This document shows, piece by piece, positions 34,745-46,200 of a stretch of DNA of 64,000 nucleotides; within the stretch, counting starts at the first letter, position 1, and each line of letters begins with the position of its first letter. This DNA comes from Hyalella azteca (lineage: Eukaryota; Arthropoda; Malacostraca; Amphipoda; Hyalellidae): contig NW_025947465.1 in assembly GCF_000764305.2 (NCBI RefSeq), positions 170,003 through 234,002 of the forward strand, written 5' to 3'. Under the pieces are notes generated by a model that saw nothing but the letters and a program-made list of their open reading frames with translations, did no database searches and was not told the DNA's origin. The position numbers were made by a program, and so were the translations under genes.

Positions 34745-35060
34745 TTTTGTTGTGTTGTCTTATATGAAAATGACAGAGATATTCTCTTGTAGAAAGATTT
34801 CAACGTGCTTCTCTTCTATATACAAGTTAGAGGATGTTTATGTGGAAACATTTCAATGTATTGCTCTTTTATTTACAATGAAAATTGAATTTATTTCAGA
34901 CACATTTCAACACGTTGTTCTTCTTTATACAATGCAGAGGAAAGTTTATTAGACAAACATTAATGAGTAGTTCTTCATAATGAAATTCATAGAGATGTTC
35001 TTGTTAAAGGATTTCAAGGTAGCGCTCTTCTTCCTAGTTTAGATCAACCGATGTTCATGA
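34745..35060. repeat. Degenerate 54-bp tandem repeat
   Basis: ATTTCAA-containing units start at about 34797, 34850 and 34904 and continue with GCTCTTCTTTATAC-like segments; two weaker units follow. In one plus frame this gives an 18-residue repeat, which is repeat-driven. Confidence 0.6.
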
Positions 35061-36477
35061 ATGCTTGTTTGTATGGATGTCGTTGCTGTTTATTGTGAAG
35101 AATATAATGTGTTCTCTATAGATAAAAATTACAATGAATGACGCATCAAGCCGGTCGTCAAACCTTTTATTAGCTACTTTCTTCGCATGATAAATTTAAT
35201 CTAAAATACCTTGAATATTTTTGGATTTCTTAAAGTAACATCAACGAATTTTTTTCTTTATTTCGGCGACCAGCGCTTTTTCCGATGTGCCTCCATTCTC
35301 CATAATATACAATTGAAGAAAAATTATAGTGCGCAAAAATGCTCCATTAAAGTCAGAAGAGGGTTATTACAACACTTCTCTTTAAGGTCAGTTCTTGTTG
35401 TTTGTTTGTCTGCTACAAATCTCATAATCGATATTTAAACTGTCCAATCTATCTGAAATTTTGCACACTTGCGTAAAGTCAGAGACAATGCTTAAATCAA
35501 TTGGCATAATAAATAACTTTAAAAATAAAAAATAATAATAATTAAAAATAAAATCAGAAATTCATTATACAAGTGTAACATCGGATACACTGGCCTCCTG
35601 AGAACTGTTGTCTTTAGAAAGTAATTTTTAGACGCATAATTTTTTCCATAAAAACTCCTACCTTCGGAACGATCATCATATAGAGGAATAAATGTTTAGT
35701 AAAAATACAAGTAATAAAAATACTACATATTAATTAGTATTGTTTCTGCGCACGCAGGTGCAAGTCCTGAAGGACTAGAATACGAAGAATCTGATTTGAA
35801 GGAAATCCTTCGCAGTCGATAGCCACTTGAAACTGCACCTCTGAAGGATTCAGTCTGCACAATCGCAAAAATCTGTACGTTTTATTTACAATGAGCAGTG
35901 CGCAACAATCCTATACAGTTCTTTTGTTATTATATTATGTATTATACACATATAATTATCATACCTTCGCAAATTTTCCTGTGATGAAATATTGAATTTA
36001 TGAGCTAGGAATTATGAATCATGGCTGTAGAATTCAGTCTCTATGTTATAATGAAGGGTTTTAAAAATCTATTTAAAATTTGCGATGATAATTGATATAA
36101 ATTCTGCGGACAATCTAAAAATTAAGACGTTCTTTACAATAACCTTTTATTATTTAACTTGATTTTATTTGTCAGTGATGAATGACCAACATTAAAACGA
36201 TTATGTTTTTCAATAAATTACCACTGGCAAGCACAGCTTAATTATATTCTTTTTGTTAATGCAGCGAACACATCCTAATTTATCTTCGTGGCCACAAAAT
36301 TAATCTATATACTCCCTCGAAGTGATCAAGTTCTTATACGACGAGCGACCACGTTCATCAAGACTTGTAGGGGTGGATCCTGTAGTCTGCATACCAAGCT
36401 TGATCAGGACTGCATGGGAAAGCGGAAGACAGAAGTCGTCAGGGAAAGCTGAATGACGTACGACAAGCAGACGTTGT
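35061..36477. other. AT-rich noncoding DNA
   Basis: No supported gene. Around 35755-35860 AGGTGCA and TGCACCT could form a long-range stem and GTCCTGAAGGAC a small one, but the structure is weak. Confidence 0.4.
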
Positions 36478-36628
36478 AGCACGTGTACACGTCGCTGGAT
36501 AAGTCATCAGCAGACATGGTAGCACGTGTACACGTCGCTGGATAAGTCATCAGCAGACATGGTAACACGTGTACACGTCGCTGNGATGGATAAGTCCTCA
36601 GCAGACATGGTAGCACGTGTACACGTCG
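36478..36628. repeat. 43-bp repeat carrying a 12-bp palindrome, four copies
   Basis: Each unit contains the perfect palindrome ACGTGTACACGT (36481, 36524, 36567, 36615), usually preceded by C to give CACGTG. It is followed by CGCTGGATAAGTCATCAGCA and GACATGGTAG. Spacing is 43, 43 and 48 bp; the last interval contains an N (36584) and extra bases, so it may be an assembly error. Confidence 0.85.
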
Positions 36629-39600
36629 CCGCTAGAAAGGACATATCTTGCAGATGTCCGGAAATGATTCTCGTAGTTTGATTACCCAGCAGTGATCAAG
36701 AGAAATTAAAATTGACACACACTTTTTTGTATAATGTACCTCGGAACAAGTTTTTATGAAAGCGATGCAGATTAACAGATGAAATTTAGATATTATCCAC
36801 CGTGATGATCGTTATTAGTAGTTATGCAGGCGCCCAATTATTAAGCTTAAACATTTAGAATTTTGCTTCTTCAAATGAAGAATGTAATTTAGATTGAAGA
36901 AGATTGGAAGTAAAGTTTTTTTGTGCACTTCAAATGCTGAATTGTGTCGCCCCCCTACGCTATTCTTTTCGCACGTGTTTAATGTGATAATAAGTTACAT
37001 TAAAAAAAAATTTGCTACATTTTCGAAATTTCCAGAACCTATTTTTTTAGACGTAATCCACGATTTTCGACAACTTTTTGATAATATGAGCCCTCGTATT
37101 CGAAGGAGCTTAAAGCTTAAAGCTTAATCGCCGATGTCGAGGTCGGAGAACAGTGGGAAAGTTTAGATAATTTTTAGCCCTCATCACTCTCATCTACCAT
37201 TTCCTTATAGCTGAACTGCTGAGTTTTCCGGGTTGCTACGAGGCTGTAGCCGCCCTGTGATGTCCTCGAATGGATGGGAGTTTTTCCGGTGGTAGAATAG
37301 CGAGAAGAGAGTCTGAACGCGGAAACGCTCGTCCTACACTCAGGTCGAGCCCGTTATGTCTGTAGGAAAGGCAACCATTCGAACGCTGTTGTTAGTTCCG
37401 TAACTTATTTATAAAAAATTTAAGTGCTTGGACGGTCGTAGAAGATTTTGTCGAGACACTGAGGTGAAGGACTTATTAGTCATTAATTATTTATAGGAAC
37501 CTACGGGTAGGATTTGCTTAAAAATTACCTTGTAATATTGCAAATCCCAATTTACATAGAAATTATAGGCATGAATAATGTAACTGGCATCAACGGAAAT
37601 TACATTTTCAACGAATTATTCCGTTGAAATCGTAAATTTTTCTTGTAAGAATATAAATGCCATTTTCTACTGATTTTGAAGTAAATGTATTGGTTTCTTT
37701 ACGCAATCATTTCCGTCCACAAAGCAATGAACAGAACAGGCGTCTCATTATTCTAGTTTGCCCTAAATATCTTCTCGCCATCCGAGTAATGTTTTAAAAT
37801 CAAGGTATACGGCCAACGGCAGGATTGTTTTCTACCTCTGAACGTGATGATAGACATATGTGTCTCGCACGGTATTTTGATAGCAACTTGAGAGATAAGA
37901 AGTTATTAGAAAAATTAATTTGGCCTTCATCAATACTCATTCTTTATTTATGGATTATTGCAAAAAGTTGAACGAAAATTTGCAGTCGGAAGCGATTAAC
38001 TGTTGAGCTCGTGATCGCGTGGAAAAAAACAAGCACCACACCCTTCATTTTTACATGTGCTGTGACCTAATACTGTGGAATTCGTATAATCAGTGACTTT
38101 CACGGAAATGATAGTAGAACCCAATAAATTAAAGAACCCAATAAATAAATAAAGATGCGCATGTGCAAATTTATATTTATTTTCGCCCTGCCATATGTCT
38201 TTGTAACAAACAGCAATAAAAATTCCCTAAAAAAGTACAAAATAGAGTCAACTAAGGTTTATTCCATGCTTCTGCATATTGTTTGACCAAGGAAATGGAA
38301 TTAATACAAAAAACTTTTTAAACATGACGTGTGTAGAAAGACCATCGTAAACTCGCAATAAGAATAATAAAGCATATAACGTTCAGTCCTACCAAGACCA
38401 ATGCTTGAAATAGCTTTATTTTTAAGGGTGTAGGAGCAGATGTGATGCCTCTATAATAATCCAAAAAAGTTATGTAGGCTAAATTAAACGTACAGCACCA
38501 GATGTCTTGTCCTCAAATTAAGTCACGAAAGCCACTTAAGAAAAAACTGCCTCATTTTTTTGCGCGGTCTTCAATTCGGCCTTAAACTTTTTAGGCCATC
38601 TCGTTGTAAAGCAGATTGTTATGAAGGGGCTGGTATATAAACTGAATAGTGACGATACAAGCGATTTCTGAAGCTATAATTTCAAAACGAGCTGATTTTT
38701 CTGGTATAATCAGAAAAGAGTTTTATTCAATTTTAAACAAAATTAGGCTGGAAATCTAGTTAAAAATCGTTCCATAAAGCGGAAACTGCTTACATATTTT
38801 CAAGAACTTCATCAGCAATTAGAAAATTGTCCATGGAAATGACGCAAGCGAAGCAGCCAAAATCGACAGTACCGAAAAGACGCAATTTTCTTACTCGTAG
38901 AAAATCTTGATCAGGTTATCGTTGTTGATTGCACGACACAAGAAAAGAAGGAGCGGGGGATTGAAGGCCGATGATTGCTCAATGATTGGCCTGGGTCGAT
39001 GCCACATTATTATTGGCTGCCCACACTGTGCCCAGCTAGGGACTGTACGTGATCTGCTGGTCGGGCGCGTGGTTGGCATCCCATAAAAATAAACATTTAG
39101 TGGCAGGTGGTTCTCGACAATTATTTTTTAATATTTTGACACGTTAGGTTTTCTCCTAAAGAAAACTTACGTGTCCATTTCTTCTTCATTAGTAAGAATA
39201 AAATTACATCGGCTTTGTGTTCCCGTGCATCGTACCCCGCTGTAAATATATAAATGCGTTTGAGTCAAATTGCGTAGTCTGGACAGTATGCTATCAGCAA
39301 TTCACTTGAAATCGATTGAATTGAATCGAAGTCCTCCAGTTTGCAGGATCCCGATACCATTCGTGTAGGATGTTCTCGATCAAATTTACGTTGCATGTGT
39401 GAGTGGAATTTGCGTTAAATAATCAATTGCATTTTGAGTCGATCGAGTGTTCTCGATACCATTCAAACTGACTCCGAAAACATTCTTCTCGCTCTTTCAA
39501 CGAATCCACAAAGCACATTATAGAGATCGCAGTCAGGATACTGGTACTTTACTTGCTTAGTTTTTTTTGGTCATCTTTGACGCGTCCTCGTTTAGGAATA

Positions 39601-39870
39601 ATTTGCATTTGTCATCATAGCGAAAGGCTCAGTCTAATACTGAGACTAGACAAGGGTCTTATGAATGATTCCGCTAGGAGAGCACCGATTCATTTTTTTT
39701 TGTATTTTTTGTATATGTAGTTTTTATTATTATAATTTTTTTATTCATAACCTTTATTAATCCTTTCTTGCAATAATCAAGTTATTGGCCACACGACATT
39801 AGTTTGATGTTTGGGGTCAATGAAGAATTTATTTCAATTTTTATATCTTGAATAAGCCCCCCAAAACAAA
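36629..39870. other. AT-rich noncoding DNA
   Basis: No gene, RNA or repeat that I can support. Confidence 0.45.
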
Positions 39871-40032
39871 GAAATATAACTCAGTACTCACTGCAGTGAG
39901 TGACAGAGAGCTCATTTTCTCGTCGACGAAAACGTGAAGTCTCGGACAGACAGACAGACAGACAGACAGACGGACGGACGGACATGACAAGCACAATAGC
40001 GCCTTTTTTCCATATATGAGAAAATGCTTTAA
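39871..40032 (-). repeat. Dispersed palindrome-rich short repeat, copy 3
   Basis: Reverse complement of the family at 8214 and 16352: T-rich tail, the perfect 16-bp palindrome ACTCACTGCAGTGAGT, TTTTCTCGTCGACGAAAACG, an expanded GACA/GACG run, then ATGACAAGCAC and a diverged left-arm hairpin. Confidence 0.75.
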
Positions 40033-42829
40033 AAACTTGAATTCAGTTTCCTGTTTCTCCAATGTTGAAATCAAATGTAATCAGTAATTCAATAAGAAAG
40101 AAGGGGAAAATGATATCTCATTGGTTCATTAGCACCGTTAATGATAGACTCCACATCATTCATTTTTGTAACGCTCAAGGGCTCCTTACTCCGCGTAAGT
40201 GGCAGACTGGCAGCATACGCACGAACAAAGACTGCTCGGAAAGGTCAAAGATCTTCCTGCAATAATAGCTTTGAAATATTTACAGTTCATCCAGTGTTGC
40301 TAAGAAGCTGTGTATTTTAAAATAATGAGTTGAAGAATTTCAGTGCATTTTTCTGGACCAGCACCTTTATACTGCTTCTCACAAAATATAATACAAAATC
40401 TTAGTTTTGTATTCATACTGACAATTGAACGAGTGAAATAAATGATTCCAGAAATTGTGATGTTGCTTAATAATAGCACAAAATCAATAAGGCCGAGCAC
40501 TGCGCGTATCATGCCATCATGACGCGCACTAAGTAAGACTACAACAATATTTTATAAAGAAACATGTGCAGCTGCTAGCGGTATCTTATTTGAAATTATT
40601 TATTTGGCGAGTCGAGATTTTCATGACGATGAATCACGTCATTCATTTAGCTTTGTTCTGGGAAATGATTATATCAATCGAGTGCCTGAGGTAAATGATT
40701 TTCTCAATAAAAGAATTTTTGCCTAATACTTATTTCAGAATTAGAGCATTGAAAAGTTCCTGAATTGCAAACATCCACCAACTCTTTGGGCAAGATAAAG
40801 ACATGTTTTTTGTTATAATTCTCAGTCGCTTTAATGTATGAATTTCCTGTTGCTGAATGGATTTAATATGGGTTTATATCTAATTTTACGATTAATTCTG
40901 TCTCGAGTTTACGGAAACTCAATATTTAGTAAATGTTTTAACAGATTTATTCAAGTGTTTATCACGCTAGCACAAAAAATTACAAAAGCATTTGAAATAA
41001 ACACTGCCACCATATTGTAAAAACAAAACAACTCTTTCTTAGACTATTCTAGATCGCTGCGCTGTGGAAATGTTGGAGTTCGAAGAATAAATCCGTTTAC
41101 TTTTGAAGAATAAATCCGTTTACTTTTTAGCTCTGTTGGTGACCTGATCTCGGCTGAGGTAGCGATCTCATGCTTGCAGAGGCTTCAGATACCTTCGCCA
41201 CTATGAATGTTTTTGAATGTTGAATTATAATATAAACCTTATTGCTATCAAAAGGAAAATTCCTAAGATCTGTTGTAAGTCCTAAAATAGTAGAAAAATA
41301 TGAATTTCATTGAAAACAATACGTTTCGAAGATTTTTTTATCACTATTATCCAAACCACGATTGATGTCTTTATTAGAAAATAAACGGCAAGCGACAATC
41401 AAAATTTGTGCATGAAATATTCTTACCTCTTATTCCTGCGATCGAAATCAGAAAGCAGCTTATGTTTACTGTCGAGTACTCGAGAATAATACGACAATGA
41501 TTTGTTATTGGGCACGAGAGCAGTGAAAGTGTGTGGTGGGGGAAGTGGGTGGTGAGGGAAGGAGGTTTTGGGTCACGAGAGTGCCAGAGCTATGAGGTGA
41601 TGATGGAGGTCAAGCGTGGCGATGGTGGTGGTGATGACTTAACACGCCGAGGTAATTCTTTTCATAATTATTTGTTATTCGACGTTTATTGATTAGGTCT
41701 ACGTAGTTACGACTAAACTCGCCTTGATAACTTTACAATTCATGATTATTTTATAATTTAAAACCACTGTTATTGTTGCGAAACACCCAATCATTGTGGT
41801 AACTCAACCCTATGTGAATGTTAAGCACTTCATGGCAGCTCCATTCGTCGGCCAGGAACAATAAATCGAAATAGCTACCTCAGTGGCAACTTATATGCAG
41901 ATGATCTCGATAAATCAACAACGTTAACCGACTGATTATTTGGTTTGTAATGACATAAAACATTTAGTATGCATTTATGTCCCCAGTTCAGTTCAATTGC
42001 ACGCTTTTTTACAGTTTACCTTAAAATAACGGACATCATTTAAAGTGATTTTTTGAAGCAAATTCGATCATTGAAGCTTTCTTCTAAATAGCAAGATTAT
42101 TTATACTATTACCTTGTATACTATATACTTTTCTTTAAAATATCCTAACACCGTAAATAGCTCTCTTCTTCAAAATTTTCTAATATCATAAAACTTAAAA
42201 AAATTGGATTCTATATAATTTTTGTAAGTGTCCTAATTAAATAGAAACTTTCCTTAGAGCATCCAGATTCCGCAGGAACTTTCGAAAAAAAGCACCTTAA
42301 AACCTTATTTCAGTGTTGCCTCAGAGCCACAAATTTAGCTAATCAAAGACCTTTTCACGCAACCTGCGCCTCAGTACGTGTCATCATAACGAAAGGCATT
42401 GCAAGCTCACTTTATGCAACAAGTGTTAAAAAATGAACCGCATTAATATTTTTAATAAATTTCCATACCTTACTTACTCATTTTAGTTTCATTGAAAAAT
42501 CAACCTTGATTTACAAGAACTGATACAAGCAAGCTACATGCAATATTTTGAAATTATCTTACGACTGATCATTGGCCTTGATACTGTGCTATATTGGAGT
42601 ATCTGGTGATAAAAAATATATTAATCCCGAATATCAGAAACATATGCTGCAACTGGATATTAGTTCCTTTTTATTATTCCCGTAATGCTTTTTTCTATCA
42701 TCAGACTAAAGAATCGTTTAAATAAATTCACCTGGCCTGTTATTGTTTAATACTAATCAACTTAGCAATGCACATCATAAGTGAAGTATTTTTCGCAGCG
42801 AATCTATTCACCGAAGGCAAAAACTGAGG
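40033..42829. other. AT-rich noncoding DNA
   Basis: Only a 23-bp duplicate (GAAGAATAAATCCGTTTACTTTT, two copies around 41081-41127) was noted. Confidence 0.45.
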
Positions 42830-43200
42830 CTCATTTCTCGAACGATGAGAACCAACGAGACTGTGGATCGTCTTGAAAGTGCCGGAGGTTCACAATGCCG
42901 TCATTACAAAGAAGCCATGGCTGTCATTGAGCGAGTCAGAGATCAGCCACAAGTCAACCATGAGCCATCGTGCAAACCGGTGTGCGAGTTGAGCTGCAAT
43001 CGCGCGCTCAGCAACTGGGTCAAGTCAGGTCGGAGAAAAAGAGCGGTGAGAAAGCGAAGGTCGATGCTAAGTGAAAGTGCCAGTCAACCAGCCGGCGATT
43101 GCGCTAACTGGCGACAAGAATGCGACTGAAAGGAAAACCGACATTGCATACATTGGGCCACGGAAAGGTTCGCGCATGCGGGCGGAAATCAGCATAGACG
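42830..43200. other. GC-richer block with a 94-codon frame
   Basis: The plus-strand frame 42845-43129 starts at a true ATG and encodes a Cys- and Arg-containing, hydrophilic product with the basic cluster GRRKRAVRKRR. No known domain is seen and no splice partner is evident. It could be a noncoding exon or a chance frame in GC-richer DNA. Confidence 0.15.
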
Positions 43201-46200
43201 TGAGAAAAACGATGAATGTTCTTAAATTAAAAAGAAGTTTCTGAAACGAAAAAGCAGTTATCAAACTTTGGGAATTGAAGGTTCATGAGATTTCTATTGT
43301 GTAACAATTATGGGTTAATTTTAACTCAATAAAAGCTAATGGAAAATCCTATAACTATAAACTAAAATAAAATAGGCGATCCTTTGCGGTACACGTACGA
43401 GTAGATTAATATTTGTGGTAGAAATACATCTTTCATTGCTTAAAATATCTCTATGACCACGTAAACAATATCCAAAAACGATTAAACAGAAAATTTAGAG
43501 ATTGAAAATTTTATGAGGCTTCTGTTAGATTGGGCCACTTAGCGTCTTTGATTTTACTCATCAAATGTTCAAAATTAATTACTTAGATCATTGCAATGCA
43601 AACCAGCTTTGGGGTAAACACGCTAAAAATCATTTTTTTCCACTAAATTGTGATTGATCTTTAAACAAGTCCAAATTTTAAATAATACATTCATGGTCAT
43701 TTTTGTGTCCAAAGATTCGTCGAGACCCATTTTTCGTCTCGACGAAACTTGAACGTTGCTCAATTCGCAGGGCGACGAGATGGCAAAGCGAGTTTCGGGG
43801 CGTTACGGAATGCAATTTGACGCGCTTGGTGGAAGTCGAGTCTTTGCACAAGTTTGACGCAATGCTCGGCTATGGCATTCTAATGAGGGTATGAGGTCTC
43901 TCGAATCAAGATGTCATGAACAGACCTCGTATGTGTCACGCTCGCTGAGTGCACCAAAATTTCTCCAATACCGAAGTCAACTTATCACGAAGGTACGCAA
44001 GAAAGAGATACATCTATCAATTACTTTTCAACTTTTTGCGTCGTTTACTTGAAAATTTTAATCTTCATTATCAGTCTAAGAAAGTTTACTGGATGACAAT
44101 TGATTGTAATTCCGTATATACCGCTATTGTACGTACATTATGTACTAAAACGAGATCTGGTGGACTGAAGGTAAAACTAGAAATATTCAATTATGCAAAA
44201 TTCCCTTCAATGAAAACGGTCTATTTTCATATTTTTTCAGGTAACCACTACTTCTAACCAAAATACCAATTGATTCTTTGGTAAGATCAAAGAACCATGT
44301 AGATTCTTTGGTAAGACAATTATTTCTTACCTATGGATTAAGATGAACATTAGAATTTTTATACTTTGAGCCTGCAAATCATTATGTTTCTTCACCTCAA
44401 TGCGAACAAATTAAGATCTCTTTTATCTGCTGTCTGTATATTGATTGAAAAGTCTTGAAACCCAGAAATACTTCTAACAAAAGACCAAATGAAGGTAAAA
44501 CAAAATTCAATTTGTTGATAAGCCCACAATCTGCCATAAAAAATGTTGCATTTTTCGTTAGGAAGTTGAAAAATATAAACAAATTAAGCAGAAATTATTT
44601 TGTAAATTTCTTTCCATTTGTTATTGAGATATGTTTGTGTCAGTCCAGTATGATAAATACGATACAATAAAGTTCACGTAGCTTTTCTGAGTTCTGAATT
44701 TTTCTGGCCTGCTCATAGCAAACGATTTGCCACACATGGGCCTTGGCTTGCCACACTAGGGCCCTCACAGCTCAACGAAATAATTTTCGTCGTGACTTCG
44801 CACCCGTGGAATTTAGAGCGAAACAAACGATACCCACATGAAAGACCCCCAAGCTAAGCAACAACGTCACGCTCTCTTCTCTTGGTAAAAGAGGTCATTC
44901 AATGCAGCAGGTGGAGGTCAAGCGAGATTTGGAGTGCACTGTGTTCAACTCTAAGTCGAGGGGCATCAAGAATCTGATCAGACCACACCTCTTGTGCAGA
45001 GCTTCGTGATCAGTGATCACCTCACGAACACGCATTGCGTAAACGACGCGCACGTTCGTTGTTCTCGAGGAACACACGCAGTGAGGGCTCATATCTCATT
45101 TTCAGGAGATACTTGACACTGACAAGAGTTCTGTCACACGTCCATCATCTCTGGAGTTACTGAGCTCTGGAGGGCGTATCTGAAGTGAAAGAAAAAACCT
45201 TTTGCAATTCTAAGACGTTGTTTACTTAGCATCTAAAGTCGGTGTCATGATGGATTTGCCGGTAAAGTTTTCCTTCACCCATAGGTAAGCCATATCATAA
45301 GCCCTAAAATTTATGAATACAAGTCCGCGTGATCGGTGCCAATTTCGTGAATTTTAGAATTTTTGCAAAATGTTGAATAATGGGGAGATTTGCATGAACT
45401 ACTCTTGCTTATTCTAAATTTATTAAATAAAAGTTAATATTTTGCTTCAACTATTAATCAATAATAGGAATTAAAAGATTATAGCGATTAGATTGCGATA
45501 TAGCAGCTGCCAAAACTAGATGTATTTGGTCCTCGAAGGAAATACTGGAACTGAGGGATCAGGCTAAAAGGCGAGAACGGCCTAAAACTGAAAGATTGTG
45601 TTTTACTTGATGCCATTACTGTTTCGCACAAATAAACTTTAGACCATTATTTTTCTCCCTTTTTCGCCGGCTACCTAAGATAATCCTTCAATATCTATGG
45701 CCTTATTTAATTTCAGGTGCTCTTCCAACCTTAAGGCTTAAGATTGGCTTCAACGAGGAAACTCCAAACGCTTCACACTGCAGAGTATGGTCGATCTTAA
45801 ATTTAAATTAATATTAAAAACTACATCCCTACGTTACTTAATTTGTAGTACTACTAAAGTTCTCTAGAATGGTGTACCGATTTTTACATAGCGTATGTTA
45901 TTTCTTAAATGAATTAGTGAAACAAATATGCATTTCATTATATGCAAGTTTATGGACTAAAGAAGTTTCCATTTGAATATTTGTATTTATTAAAGCATTT
46001 CCAATAATAATGCTTAATAATAAAATAATTTTTTGAATATTCATTCAAATTTTTTAGAACTTATGTAGCAAATATCGTTTTTATGTGCGCATCCTATCAC
46101 TAATGAGTGATCGGATTCGCCTATAAATGAAATTTTTATCTGTTTATCGATAGTTTTTTCAACATATTAATTGAAAGAACGAGGGTCCCGCAAAGACACT

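Noticed and set aside
21500..36628. CRISPR array
   Set aside because: The arrays are head-to-tail tandem units with no unique spacers, in a eukaryotic context without cas genes.
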